A stretch of DNA of 64,000 nucleotides from Acidobacteriaceae bacterium (GTDB lineage: Bacteria; Acidobacteriota; Terriglobia; Terriglobales; Acidobacteriaceae): the NCBI GenBank assembly GCA_025462885.1, contig JAOAPN010000012.1:186001-250000 (forward strand), written 5' to 3'. A program made the position numbers and the translations under genes. Under the pieces are notes generated by a model that saw only the letters and a program-made list of their open reading frames with translations, was not told the origin of the DNA and searched no databases. Position 1 is the stretch's first letter, and the number at the start of each line of letters is the position of its first letter. Below are positions 7,834 to 17,154 of this stretch, piece after piece.

Positions 7834-9693
7834 CTACCAGTTTTTGTCCCACACCTGCAGCACCGGATAGCGATTCGTAGCCGAAGGCTGATAGCTCGAC
7901 TTCGCCGTCCACCACTGGATACGCGCCTGCGGGTCTGCCGCAAACTTTGCATCCGCCTTCAGCTTCGTCTGGAACTCTTCCATCAGCTTCGGATTATCGG
8001 CTGCCATCCTGGTTGCGATCGGAACACTGAGATACTCCGCCGCACCGATCCGTCCCATCCCCTGGAAGATCGAGCCTGCAAAACCCCACCGGATCAAAGC
8101 GTCGGGAGCAGCGGGATGCAGCAACGCCATGATCAGCCGTGCACGAGGCTGCTTCAATGAAACCCAGTACGATCCTGCCGGGACTAATATCTTCTCCTTC
8201 ACGGGATGCAGCACATAGTCCACCATCACCCCACCCTCAAAGGCAGCGGCAGCATACTTCACATCCGTAAAGCGCCACGTCTCGAACTCCTGCGTCATCG
8301 CCTTCGGAGTCCGCTCCATCACCACGCCATGCAGAGCCAGCTCATCGGCCAGCTCCTTCCATGCCAGCGGAATCAGGAAGCCCAGCGGCTCCTGCGCCTC
8401 GGCCGTCGTATCGATCCCATCGTGGATGACGGTCTCGACATCGTCCTTCTCCGGCGTATAGCGCGTCACCATCGTGCCGGTGATCTCAGAGGGGAAAGGT
8501 GCGGTCTTCAGCGTGTGGTACACCAGCGGACGCGAAGCATCGCTGGTCTTGCCCGCGAGATAGACAGGAGCGGCTTTGCGATCGCCGGCCATGGCCGCGT
8601 ACTTCGCATCGGCTGCACGCACCGCTGTGCGCAGCGCCTGCGGATCCTCGACCACGACATCGATCGAGTGAACCATGATGTCGTAGTTCGACCACGCCCG
8701 CGTCTTCGCCGTCTTCAGGCTATGCGTCTCAACCAGCAGACAGGGACGGTTCAGCGCGGCAGCATACAAGTGCGAGTAACGCGGCGAGAAGACCTCCACG
8801 AAGAACTCGCGGCGGCCCTTCGGCGTATTCCGCAACGCGCCGTAAGGCGATACCAGGTGGCCGTCGCTCTCCATACGCTTGTTCAGCTCAGGGATAAAGC
8901 GGTCGTTGACCCAGGTCCGTGTCGGCTCCCCCATATCGCCGTGATGGGCCATGTCCCAGGTGACGTCGTATTGATAGTCCGCGCCATCCGTTACGTGGTT
9001 GTCGAACATGAAGTCCGGCATCCACGCGTGATACAGCTTCAGCCAGCCACGCATCTCCGGTGTAGCCGCCTTCACGTAGTCGCGATTCAGGTTCAGCAAC
9101 TGCGCGTTTGGCCGCGTGCCGGTGATATCAGGGCCATTCTGGTTCGCACGATTGAACTCGCTCCGCGATTCATGCCCATCGATATTGAAGACGGGAATCA
9201 CCACAAAGATTGCCTTCTTCAACCATGCCGCCTGGTGCTCGTGTTTGGTCACCATATCCCGCACCAGCATCAGCGCCGTATCTTTGCCTTCGATCTCGCC
9301 CGAGTGGATCCCGCTCTGGATCAGGATGACAGCCTTGTCCGTCTTCGCAGCCAACGCAGGCGTAAAAGCACGGTCCGACGAGACCACCATCGCGTACATC
9401 GCCCTTCCCTCCGCAGTCGTCCCGAACTGGATCACCTTCACCAACGGAGAACGTTTCTCCATCGCCCGCATCATCGCGACCGTCTCGTCGTAGGTGCCGG
9501 TCTTTTCCCAGCCGCTCTTCTCGCCCGTGGTCAGCAAGTCCGCAGGAGCACCCACACCACTCGCAGCCAGCGAAGCCGCCGCCTTGGCAGCAGCCGGCTC
9601 ATAGGCTGAATGAGGCGACAAAGCCTGCTGTTGTGCAGAAACGGACATCGCAAAGGCAGAGAGATACAAGGCAGATACGGCACGACGAAGCAT
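7834..9693 (-). CDS. Secreted M14-family zinc carboxypeptidase
   Basis: A 619-residue exported metallopeptidase. The signal peptide (MLRRAVSALYLSAFAMSVSA) starts at the ATG at 9693, which has GGAGAA just upstream. The M14 fold shows zinc ligands in the HxxE motif of IQSGIHSGEIEGKD and a later histidine in LLVETHSLKT. DNHVTDGADYQYD and NRDYVKAATPEMR are typical of the acidobacterial/Bacteroidetes branch often annotated as M14 carboxypeptidase. About 200 C-terminal residues form an accessory domain. It probably removes residues from peptides or peptidoglycan outside the cytoplasm; the substrate is unknown. Confidence 0.85.
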   Translation of the reverse strand: MLRRAVSALYLSAFAMSVSAQQQALSPHSAYEPAAAKAAASLAASGVGAPADLLTTGEKSGWEKTGTYDETVAMMRAMEKRSPLVKVIQFGTTAEGRAMYAMVVSSDRAFTPALAAKTDKAVILIQSGIHSGEIEGKDTALMLVRDMVTKHEHQAAWLKKAIFVVIPVFNIDGHESRSEFNRANQNGPDITGTRPNAQLLNLNRDYVKAATPEMRGWLKLYHAWMPDFMFDNHVTDGADYQYDVTWDMAHHGDMGEPTRTWVNDRFIPELNKRMESDGHLVSPYGALRNTPKGRREFFVEVFSPRYSHLYAAALNRPCLLVETHSLKTAKTRAWSNYDIMVHSIDVVVEDPQALRTAVRAADAKYAAMAGDRKAAPVYLAGKTSDASRPLVYHTLKTAPFPSEITGTMVTRYTPEKDDVETVIHDGIDTTAEAQEPLGFLIPLAWKELADELALHGVVMERTPKAMTQEFETWRFTDVKYAAAAFEGGVMVDYVLHPVKEKILVPAGSYWVSLKQPRARLIMALLHPAAPDALIRWGFAGSIFQGMGRIGAAEYLSVPIATRMAADNPKLMEEFQTKLKADAKFAADPQARIQWWTAKSSYQPSATNRYPVLQVWDKNW

Positions 9694-9807
9694 GGATTCT
9701 CCAATGGTCAAACTCGGAAAGGTAACCCGAGGTACCGCTATCAAATTTAAGTCTATGCAGAGAAAGACGATCCCGGCCGAACTTTTGTCTCACGATCCGT
9801 TACCGCG

Positions 9808-12150
9808 CTATCGAACCTTCCAGCGATTCGAAAGCGCCGCAAGTTTGTCCTCCATCGTAGCCGGAGCAGCAGGGACCACAGGTGCCACCTTCTGCGGTCG
9901 CGCAGCAGGCTTACCAGCAAACGGCTTGCCGGGAGCAGGCCGCTGCTGAGGCTGAGGCTGAAGCCGCGCTGCCACCTGCACCGGAGCACCCGAAGGCACC
10001 ATCAGCGCCTTCATCGAAAGCGCAATTCGCTTGGTGAGCAGATCCGCGCTGATCACCTTCACCTTCACGATCTGCCCGGCCTTCACCGCCTCGTTGGGAT
10101 CCTTGATATACCGGTTCGAAAGCTCCGAGATATGCACCAGCCCATCCTGATGAACTCCGATATCAACGAATGCTCCGAACTTCGTCACGTTCGTCACTAC
10201 ACCTTCGAGCACCATATCCGGCTGTACATCCGACAGCTCCCGCACACCCTCGTGGAACGCCGGAGCGACAAACTTGTCGCGAGGATCGCGTCCGGGTTTG
10301 CGCAACTCTTCGAAGATATCGTTCAGCGTAAAGCTGCCCGCGCTGAACTTACCCTTGTCGACACCATCCAGCAGCGAAGGATTCGCAATGATCTGGTCGA
10401 TAGGAGCGTGAATCGCAGCCGCGATCTGCTCCACCACCGCATAGCTCTCCGGATGCACCGCTGTCGAATCCAGCGGCTGCGTGCCCCCTCGAATCCGTAG
10501 AAACCCAGCCGCCTGCTCAAACGTCTTCGCCCCGACCCCAGACACCTTCTTCAACTGGTCGCGGCTGGTGAACCGTCCATTTTCATCGCGGTACTGAACG
10601 ATATTCAACGCCGTCCGCTCCGTGACCCCAGCTACATACCGCAGCAAGGTCCACGAAGACGTATTCAAGTCCACCCCAACCTTATTCACGCAGCTCTCAA
10701 TCGTCGCCTCCAGCGACTGCTGCAACTGCCGCTGATCCACATCGTGCTGATACTGCCCCACTCCGATTGACTTGGGATCGACCTTCACCAGCTCCGACAG
10801 AGGATCCTGCAACCGCCGCGCAATCGAGATCGCGCCTCGAACCGTAAGGTCGAGATCCGGAAACTCCTGCCGCGCCACATCCGAGGCCGAGTACACACTC
10901 GCTCCCGACTCGCTCACCATCACCTTGAAAATATCGGTCAGGTGATGCTCTGCCAGGAAGTCGCGTACGAAAGAATCCGTCTCCCGCGAAGCCGTTCCAT
11001 TCCCGATCGCAATCGCCCGCACAGTGTGCTGCTTCACCAACTGCGCCAGCGTCTGCGAAGCCCTCACCGTCTGCCCGGTATGGGGATAGATCACGTCATG
11101 CGCCAGGAATTTTCCGGTCTCATCCACCACCGCGACCTTGCATCCTGTTCTCAAGCCCGGATCAAGCCCCAACACCGAGATCGGCCCGGCAGGCGCGCCC
11201 AGCAACAGATTTGCAAGGTTGTCCCGAAACACCTGGATCGCATCGATGTCCGACCGCTTCTTCAACTCCAGCCGCATCTCGCCCTGCACACTCGAACTCA
11301 GCAGCCGCGTCCACGAGTCCTCGATCGCCAGATCCACCTGCGGCGTCCAGTCCCCTTCCGCCGCCAGAATGTGCCGTCGAATAATCCCAATCGCGCGCGC
11401 TGGCTCCAGCTCAATCAGGAAGTAAAGCACAGCCTCCGCCTCACCCCGCCGAATCGCCAGCATCCGGTGTGAAGGAATCGTCTTCACCGGCTCGCGATAG
11501 TCGTAGTACATCTTGAATTTTTCCTGCGCATCGACTGCGTCCATCGTCTTCTTGCTGGCAATCACGCCCTCGTCATGCAGCAACTGCCGCAGAGCCTTGC
11601 GCAGCTCCGCATGCTCCGAGATCCGCTCAGCGACAATGTGCCGCGCGCCTTCCAGGGCATCGGCAATCGAAGCAACGCCCTTACCCTCATCGATAAAAGT
11701 GCCCGCGAGTTCCAACAGCGCCTGAGCCCCCGCCTGCTGCGCCCAGAGATAATCTGCCAGCGGCTCCAGTCCCTTCTCGCGCGCAATCGTGGCCTTGGTG
11801 CGACGCTTCGGCCGGTACGGAAGATAGAGGTCTTCCAGCTCCCCTCGGTCGAGCGTCTCCTCGATCTTGGCGCGCAGTTCGTCCGTCAGCTTGCCCTGCT
11901 CCTCGACCGACTTCAGAATCGTCTCGCGCCGGTTCGCCAGCTCTCGAAAGTAAGCCAGCTTCTCTTCGATATCCCGAATCTGTACCTCATCGAGCGCCCC
12001 GGTAGCCTCCTTCCGGTACCGCGCAATAAACGGCACAGTGCCGCCCTCATCGAGCAGCCCGATGGTCGTCACAAGTGAGCTGAGAGGAATTCCCAGGGTC
12101 TGGGCAAGATGCAAAAGAGTGGCGGGGGAGAGTTGCTTGGCATCGATCAT
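9808..12150 (-). CDS. tex: Tex family transcription accessory protein (S1 RNA-binding)
   Basis: A 780-residue protein with the full Tex layout: an N-terminal helical region (FIARYRKEATGALDEVQIRDIEE), a YqgF/RNase H-like domain around SVLGLDPGLRTGCKVAVVDE, helix-hairpin-helix repeats (KVSGVGAKTFEQAAGFLRI) and an S1 domain near residues 645-715 (VTKFGAFVDIGVHQDGLVHI). The last 60 residues are Gln/Pro/Ala-rich and probably disordered. Tex binds nucleic acid and influences transcription; its precise job is unsettled. I chose ATG 12150 since the protein begins MIDAKQ; a GTG nine codons upstream is possible. Confidence 0.93.
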   Translation of the reverse strand: MIDAKQLSPATLLHLAQTLGIPLSSLVTTIGLLDEGGTVPFIARYRKEATGALDEVQIRDIEEKLAYFRELANRRETILKSVEEQGKLTDELRAKIEETLDRGELEDLYLPYRPKRRTKATIAREKGLEPLADYLWAQQAGAQALLELAGTFIDEGKGVASIADALEGARHIVAERISEHAELRKALRQLLHDEGVIASKKTMDAVDAQEKFKMYYDYREPVKTIPSHRMLAIRRGEAEAVLYFLIELEPARAIGIIRRHILAAEGDWTPQVDLAIEDSWTRLLSSSVQGEMRLELKKRSDIDAIQVFRDNLANLLLGAPAGPISVLGLDPGLRTGCKVAVVDETGKFLAHDVIYPHTGQTVRASQTLAQLVKQHTVRAIAIGNGTASRETDSFVRDFLAEHHLTDIFKVMVSESGASVYSASDVARQEFPDLDLTVRGAISIARRLQDPLSELVKVDPKSIGVGQYQHDVDQRQLQQSLEATIESCVNKVGVDLNTSSWTLLRYVAGVTERTALNIVQYRDENGRFTSRDQLKKVSGVGAKTFEQAAGFLRIRGGTQPLDSTAVHPESYAVVEQIAAAIHAPIDQIIANPSLLDGVDKGKFSAGSFTLNDIFEELRKPGRDPRDKFVAPAFHEGVRELSDVQPDMVLEGVVTNVTKFGAFVDIGVHQDGLVHISELSNRYIKDPNEAVKAGQIVKVKVISADLLTKRIALSMKALMVPSGAPVQVAARLQPQPQQRPAPGKPFAGKPAARPQKVAPVVPAAPATMEDKLAALSNRWKVR

Positions 12151-12239
12151 GGAATACCCAATGCTAACCCGACACACCGAGGAAAATCAGGCACGACCCC
12201 ATCCCAGCCGCGCCCGTTCCCTACAAATCAAACGCAAAA

Positions 12240-12815
12240 CTAGACGCGCCCGGCGAACTCCCGAGTCTCCGTCGTTACCTTGATCTTCTCGCCTTCCTTC
12301 ACGAACGAAGGCACCTTGATCTCCAGCCCTGTCTCCAGCTTTGCATTCTTCGTCACACCGCCACTGGCCGTATCCCCACGAACGCCTGGCTCGGCGTACG
12401 TCACCGTCAACTCCACCTGCATGGGCAACGTTAGCTCAATCGGATTCCCGTTGTACGTCTCGATCTGCACGATGATCCCTTCCAACATCAGGTCGAGCGC
12501 GTTCTCCATAATGTCTTCGCCCAGCAAGATCGTCTCAAAGCTCTCCTGGTCCATAAAATGCGATCCGCTGCCATCGCTATACAGATAGGAGGCCTTGATC
12601 GTCTGCAGATCCGGCTCCTTGAACTTGTCTCCCGCCTTGAAGGTCTTATCGAAGACCCCACGCGTCAGCATATTCCGCATCCGCAGCCGAACCAGCGTCT
12701 GCCCACCCCGCGCCGTAGGCGTCGAGATATCCGACTCCAGGCATTGGAACGGAACATTCTCATACTCAAAAGCCATCTTGCGCTTCACGTCGATTGCATC
12801 GATCAGTACAGCCAT
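12240..12815 (-). CDS. efp: Elongation factor P family protein with EfpL/YeiP-type tip loop
   Basis: A 191-residue, three-domain EF-P family protein: the KOW-like domain, a central OB domain and a C-terminal OB domain ending in the conserved ETREFAGRV. The tip loop that contacts the peptidyl-tRNA reads SDISTPTARGGQTL, with Arg36, rather than the PGKGxA lysine loop of canonical EF-P. This matches E. coli YeiP (EfpL), whose loop is SPTARGAATL. It would relieve ribosome stalling at proline-rich and related stretches. ATG 12815 has GAGGG about 5 bases upstream. A tRNA-Arg gene ends 19 bases upstream on the same strand, so the two may share a transcript. Confidence 0.93.
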   Translation of the reverse strand: MAVLIDAIDVKRKMAFEYENVPFQCLESDISTPTARGGQTLVRLRMRNMLTRGVFDKTFKAGDKFKEPDLQTIKASYLYSDGSGSHFMDQESFETILLGEDIMENALDLMLEGIIVQIETYNGNPIELTLPMQVELTVTYAEPGVRGDTASGGVTKNAKLETGLEIKVPSFVKEGEKIKVTTETREFAGRV

Positions 12816-12834
12816 TCATCCCTCACATATTTCA

Positions 12835-12911
12835 TGGTGGCCCGGGCAGGAGTCCAACCTGCGACCTTCGCGTTAGGAGTGCGCTGCTCTATGCAACTGA
12901 GCTACCGGGCC
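12835..12911 (-). tRNA. tRNA-Arg (anticodon CCT)
   Basis: A complete 77-base cloverleaf on the minus strand. The acceptor stem GGCCCGG/CCGGGCC is perfect, the D arm is GCTC-GAGC, and the T arm is GCAGG/CCTGC with loop TTGGACT. The anticodon loop CTCCTAA gives CCT, reading AGG (Arg). Discriminator A and CCA are encoded. The anticodon stem GCGCA/CGCGA pairs only in its three central positions, an unusual weakness. The T loop has TTGG in place of TTCG. Confidence 0.9.
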
Positions 12912-13002
12912 ACGTGAATTTAGTGTAACGCGACCACTCGGCCCCATTCACGCAGCCCCTCCCCGGTTGCGTAAATGGTAAACTTAACACCAGAGAAACC
13001 TT

Positions 13003-14235
13003 ATGCCATCCATCCAGCGCCGCTCTTCTGCAACCGTACAAATCGGAGCCGTTCGTGTCGGTTCGAGCGTTCCCGTCGTCGTCCAGTCGATGACCAACAC
13101 TGACACCGCCGACATCGAATCCTCCGTCCAGCAGATCGCCGCTCTCGCCCGTGCCGGCTCGGAGATGGTCCGCGTCACCGTCAACAATGACGACGCCGCC
13201 AAAGCCGTTCCCTACATCGTCGAAGAGCTCGCGAAAAAGGGCTGGAACACTCCCATCATCGGCGACTTCCACTACAACGGCCACCAGCTTCTCGCCAAAT
13301 ATCCCGACACCGCCGAAGCCCTCGCCAAGTACCGCATCAACCCCGGCAACTGCTCCATCGGCCGCAAAGACGATGACAATTTCAGGACGATGGTAGAAGT
13401 CGCCGTCAAGCACCAGAAGCCCGTCCGCATCGGCGTCAACTGGGGCTCGCTCGACCAGGCCCTCCTCACCAAGATGATGGACGAGAACTCCAAGTCCGCC
13501 CAGCCGCTCGAAGCCCGCGACGTCATGATGGAGGCGATGGTCGTCTCCGCGCTCGACAACGCCGCCGCCGCCGAGCGCTACGGCCTCCGCCGCGACCAGA
13601 TCATCCTCTCCGCCAAGGTCTCCGGCGTCCGCGATCTCATCGACGTCTATACCGAGCTCGCTCGCCGCTGCGACCATGCCCTGCACCTCGGCCTCACCGA
13701 GGCCGGCATGGGCATGAAGGGCATCGTCGCCTCTACTGCCGGCCTCGCTCCCCTGCTTCTCGCTGGCATCGGTGACACAATTCGCGTCTCTCTCACCCCC
13801 ACGCCGGGCGGCGACCGCTCAGAAGAAGTACGCTGCGGCCAGCAAATCCTGCAATCGCTCGGCATCCGTTCCTTTATGCCGCAGGTGACGAGTTGCCCCG
13901 GCTGTGGCCGCACAACTTCCACCTACTTCCAGGAGCTCGCTGAGAGCATCCAGAACTACCTCGTCGAGTCCATGCCTGAGTGGAAGAAGCAGTACCCCGG
14001 CGTCGAAGAGCTCAAGCTAGCCGTCATGGGTTGCATCGTCAACGGCCCCGGGGAGTCGAAGCACGCCAACATCGGCATCTCTCTTCCCGGCACCTTCGAG
14101 GATCCAGTTGCCCCCGTCTACATCGACGGCAAGCTCGCCATGACCCTCCGCGGCGACGACATCGTCAACGAGTTCAAAGTCATACTCGACGATTACGTGC
14201 AGAAGCGCTACAGCAACGTCCTCGTAGGCGTTTAA
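13003..14235 (+). CDS. ispG: 4-hydroxy-3-methylbut-2-enyl diphosphate synthase (flavodoxin)
   Basis: A 410-residue enzyme of the MEP isoprenoid pathway. It converts methylerythritol cyclodiphosphate to HMBPP with electrons delivered to a [4Fe-4S] cluster. The N-terminal TIM barrel begins [15 protein letters not shown] and continues with [15 protein letters not shown]. The cluster cysteines are visible as Cys298 and Cys301 (SCPGCGRTT) and Cys344 ([10 protein letters not shown]). Length and order match the bacterial type with no inserted domain. It is transcribed away from the tRNA-Arg/efp pair, and no other MEP gene is nearby. Confidence 0.97.
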   Translation: MPSIQRRSSATVQIGAVRVGSSVPVVVQSMTNTDTADIESSVQQIAALARAGSEMVRVTVNNDDAAKAVPYIVEELAKKGWNTPIIGDFHYNGHQLLAKYPDTAEALAKYRINPGNCSIGRKDDDNFRTMVEVAVKHQKPVRIGVNWGSLDQALLTKMMDENSKSAQPLEARDVMMEAMVVSALDNAAAAERYGLRRDQIILSAKVSGVRDLIDVYTELARRCDHALHLGLTEAGMGMKGIVASTAGLAPLLLAGIGDTIRVSLTPTPGGDRSEEVRCGQQILQSLGIRSFMPQVTSCPGCGRTTSTYFQELAESIQNYLVESMPEWKKQYPGVEELKLAVMGCIVNGPGESKHANIGISLPGTFEDPVAPVYIDGKLAMTLRGDDIVNEFKVILDDYVQKRYSNVLVGV

Positions 14236-14245
14236 AACTGTAATG

Positions 14246-14290
14246 CTGCGCAAACGAAAGTTGCACAAACGGAAGCTGCATAAACGCCCG
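14246..14290. repeat. 15-bp tandem repeat, three units
   Basis: Three adjoining 15-base units follow the ispG stop: 14246-14260, 14261-14275 and 14276-14290. Each shares the core tgcRYaaacgRaag with one or two changes per unit, the last being most divergent at its end. It runs directly into the dispersed-type repeat copies that follow. The function is unknown. Confidence 0.6.
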
Positions 14291-14390
14291 TCATCCTGAA
14301 CGAAGTGGCAAAACGTCCATCATCCTTGTAACGTAGTGGCAAAAATGTCCGTCATCCTGAACGAAGTGAAGGACCCCTGTATTTCGCTAA
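14290..14390. repeat. Cluster of three copies of a gtcatcctgaacgaagtg repeat
   Basis: Two near-identical copies of gtcatcctgaacgaagtg start at 14290 and 14351. A degraded copy (catccttgtaacgtagtgg) lies between, near 14321. The third continues as aaggacccctgtatttcgc. Similar stretches are scattered through intergenic DNA of many Acidobacteriota (general knowledge, not checked). The 285-base gap between ispG and the convergent glycosyltransferase holds nothing else recognisable. Confidence 0.65.
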
Positions 14391-14520
14391 TGGAAGCGGA
14401 CCAGCTCGCAGCGCGGTACCCGTCAGTCCTCCGCATTTAGCTTTCGTTGTAGCCGCACGTTTTTCATATCAACGATGCTCCAATCTTGTTTTGGAGTTCG
14501 TAAGACCTACCCAATAAAAA

Positions 14521-15756
14521 TCACAAAACGCCCCGCCCAAACAGCGGAGCAGCATTCTTACGTAACTCCGCCAGAGAATAAAAAGTCCCCCGCCAGATCA
14601 CCCCACCCTGCCGCAGCGTCGTCCCCATCGACCGCAACAGCGTAAATACAAAGACCATCGCAGCAATCGGCGACAGCAACGCATTCCACGCCGAAATCCC
14701 CGAAGTCCTCTGAAACAACCCATAAGCACACGCAACCGCAGCCAGCGTAATGGCCCCAGGCAAACGCGTCGGCCCATACGCCAACGTCACCATCGGCGAA
14801 GCGCAGAACACCGCCAGCCACGCACACGCCAGCAGCGTGAGCGACACATGGAACCGGAACGCCGAGAAGATATTTTTGGTCATCACGTTGATCAGCCCCG
14901 ACACCCCGGACGCCCAATGCACATTCACCAGGCCCCGCCCAAACGCGATCCGCTGCGCCAGCCCCGCCCGCTTGATCCGCCGAGCCAACGTCAGGTCCTC
15001 GAGAATATCCATCCGCTGTCCTTCAAACCCGCCGATGCTCTCATACGCAATCCGCCGTACCATGTTGAAGGCACCAATCCCGATCGCGTCCCGCTGCGCC
15101 TTCGGATCGGCCACCTTCCACGGACGCGCTCCCCACATTCCAAAGATCTGAAAGAACCCCAGCAGCGCTGCCTCATCCCATCGTCGAATGATCGTCGTAG
15201 GCACCGTCACCAGATGGTCGGCACCACTCGTCACCGCATATGCCAGCGACCTCCGTATCGCATCGCTGCGGTACAAGACGTCGGCATCCGTAAACAACAG
15301 GAAGTCCGGCGAATGCTTGGCAATGGCATCCCTTGCCGCGACCGCCATCGCATGCGTCTTTCCCAGCCACTCCGGTGGAAGCTCCCGAATATGCAGCACC
15401 TCCAATCGCTCTGAAACAGTGATCGAGAGAGCATCCATAATGCTGCCAGTCGCATCGTTTGAGCGGTCATCCACCGCAAGCACCCGCAGATGCGCATAGT
15501 CCTGCGCGATCAAGCTCTCCAGGCATGCCCTGACGTTCGCCCCCTCATCCCGCGCCGGAACGATCACAGTAATCCACGGCGCACCTCCCGGCTCCACGTC
15601 GAACGGAGCCTCGAGCAGATTCGAAATACGAGGAAGCCCCCGCACAGCGCTCGCTACGATCCATACCCACGAAGCCGCGACCAGCCACGCGACGACGCGA
15701 CCTGCCGGGAAAAAATACCCGGAAATGGAATGCGGAAGTACTTCGCTCACGATCAA
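14521..15756 (-). CDS. Family 2 glycosyltransferase with membrane helices (HpnB-like)
   Basis: A 411-residue membrane glycosyltransferase. One N-terminal helix (about 20-38) precedes a GT-A domain with ITVIVPARDEGANVRACLESL, VDDRSNDATG, FTDADVLY (metal-binding DxD) and EDLTLARRIKRAG. Three or four helices follow in the last 120 residues. The layout resembles hopanoid-associated HpnB and related processive or lipid-linked transferases, but no hopanoid gene is nearby, so the substrate is open. The start is uncertain: TTG 15756 gives the longest form and GTG 15750 is equally possible. Confidence 0.78.
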   Translation of the reverse strand: MIVSEVLPHSISGYFFPAGRVVAWLVAASWVWIVASAVRGLPRISNLLEAPFDVEPGGAPWITVIVPARDEGANVRACLESLIAQDYAHLRVLAVDDRSNDATGSIMDALSITVSERLEVLHIRELPPEWLGKTHAMAVAARDAIAKHSPDFLLFTDADVLYRSDAIRRSLAYAVTSGADHLVTVPTTIIRRWDEAALLGFFQIFGMWGARPWKVADPKAQRDAIGIGAFNMVRRIAYESIGGFEGQRMDILEDLTLARRIKRAGLAQRIAFGRGLVNVHWASGVSGLINVMTKNIFSAFRFHVSLTLLACAWLAVFCASPMVTLAYGPTRLPGAITLAAVACAYGLFQRTSGISAWNALLSPIAAMVFVFTLLRSMGTTLRQGGVIWRGTFYSLAELRKNAAPLFGRGVL

Positions 15757-15801
15757 TCGCAGCTCATCTCGACGAAACCACCTCTTGCATGTATATCGTG
15801 T

Positions 15802-17067
15802 CTACGCTGCAACCGGCACATCGGGATTGACCAGCGGAGGCGCGACCCTCGATCCGATGAAGAAGATCACCCCGCCCACCACCATCGTGATCAACGTCGC
15901 TCCCAACCCAACGCGCAGATTAGTGTGATCGCTGATAATCCCAATCAGCTTCGGCGAAGCCGCATCCCCAAACAGATGGATCACCAGCAACTGCCCCGCC
16001 ATAGCCATCGACCGCATCTCGGGCCGCACCGCGTTCAGCGTCGCCGCATTCACCGGCCCCGTCCCTAAGAAGATGAAAAATACCGCGAGGGAAAGACCCA
16101 CAATCGTCAGGTTCGACGGCCCAAAGAAGCACAGCAACGCCGGAGGCACCGCGAGCACTGCACTGATCGCCGGAACCAGGTACAGCGCCTTCGACGTCCG
16201 CTTCGACCACCACTGCGCCAACAGCCCACCGATCACCGTACCACCCAGTCCCGCGACCACGATCACCGGCCCCATCACGCCCGCCGCCTTCTCCTGGCTG
16301 TAGCCATTCATGCGTTGCAGAAACGAAGCCATCCACACCGAGATGCCACCCAGCGAAAACGTCACCGCCGCATACCCAAAAATCGAGCAAAGATAAGGCT
16401 TATTCGTCGCCAGCGTCTTCAACTCCCACCACAGCCCCTCGCCGCTCTTCTTCTCGTTCTTGTCGTGCATTCGTTCAGGTTCCTTCAAAAAGATCGCAAT
16501 CAACACCGCAATGACCGCCCCCGGAACCGCCGAGGCCACAAAAGACTCCCGCCATCCGAAGCGATGCCCAATCACCCCACCCGCCAGAAACCCCAGCGCA
16601 GCGCCCACCGGAATCGCAATATTGAAGATCGTCAGCACCCGGTTCCGCTGGTCCTCCGGGTAAAAGTCCGCCAGCATCGCCGGCGCGAAGATCCCAAAGC
16701 TCGCCTCGCCCACTCCAAGCGCAGCATGGCGAAAGTTCAACGATCTATACGAGTGAACGTCGGCAGTCAGGAAGTTGCAGGCACTGATCGCCAGCCCACA
16801 GATCACGATCATCCACTTCCGCGGAAACCGATCCCCCAGCCAACCAGTGATCGGCGACGAAGCCATGTACGCCACCATAAACCACAGCGTCAGCGACCCG
16901 ATCTGGTCATCGCTCAGGCTAAACTCGCCCTTCACCTGCTCCTGCACCGCAGGCAGAATATAGCGGTCGATATAGTTGACGAAGTTCATCGCCGTCAACA
17001 GAACGAGAGCGACAGTCGCACCCGCAACGGATGCCTTGGAAAGTTCAGCCTTGGAAGAGTTCGCCAT
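15802..17067 (-). CDS. MFS transporter, spinster (Spns)-like
   Basis: A 421-residue major facilitator with about 12 membrane helices. The first helix carries NFVNYIDRYILPA, typical of the spinster-like branch, followed by the MFS signature GWLGDRFPRKW in the loop between helices 2 and 3. A hydrophilic central loop (KEPERMHDKNEKKSGEG) separates the two six-helix halves. It is a secondary transporter in the inner membrane, probably proton-coupled. The substrate cannot be read. It lies 45 bases upstream of the glycosyltransferase on the same strand, so the two may be co-transcribed. Confidence 0.85.
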   Translation of the reverse strand: MANSSKAELSKASVAGATVALVLLTAMNFVNYIDRYILPAVQEQVKGEFSLSDDQIGSLTLWFMVAYMASSPITGWLGDRFPRKWMIVICGLAISACNFLTADVHSYRSLNFRHAALGVGEASFGIFAPAMLADFYPEDQRNRVLTIFNIAIPVGAALGFLAGGVIGHRFGWRESFVASAVPGAVIAVLIAIFLKEPERMHDKNEKKSGEGLWWELKTLATNKPYLCSIFGYAAVTFSLGGISVWMASFLQRMNGYSQEKAAGVMGPVIVVAGLGGTVIGGLLAQWWSKRTSKALYLVPAISAVLAVPPALLCFFGPSNLTIVGLSLAVFFIFLGTGPVNAATLNAVRPEMRSMAMAGQLLVIHLFGDAASPKLIGIISDHTNLRVGLGATLITMVVGGVIFFIGSRVAPPLVNPDVPVAA

Positions 17068-17103
17068 CTCTTCGGGACTATATCAGGAGATCGTTGCAAT
17101 GGT

Positions 17104-17121
17104 TGTAACCTATAGGTTACA
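17104..17121. promoter_or_regulatory. Perfect 18-bp palindrome, candidate operator of the toxin-antitoxin operon
   Basis: tgtaaccta followed by its exact reverse complement taggttaca, 33 bases upstream of the toxin start. The position and symmetry fit a binding site for the HTH antitoxin encoded by the second gene. It also lies in the divergent promoter space of the MFS transporter, whose start is 36 bases away. Confidence 0.65.
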
Positions 17122-17154
17122 TTTAATCAGCGCCAATCCAACATTGAGCAAGAT

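Noticed and set aside
8206..9609. 467-codon plus-strand frame
   Set aside because: Antisense shadow of the M14 peptidase, which has its signal peptide and zinc motifs in the other strand.
12889..13686. 265-codon minus-strand frame
   Set aside because: Asp/Gly/Val-rich complement of ispG that also runs into the tRNA-Arg gene.
14246..14390. CRISPR array
   Set aside because: Repeats are few, unequal and directly adjoining rather than separated by uniform spacers, and no cas gene is present.
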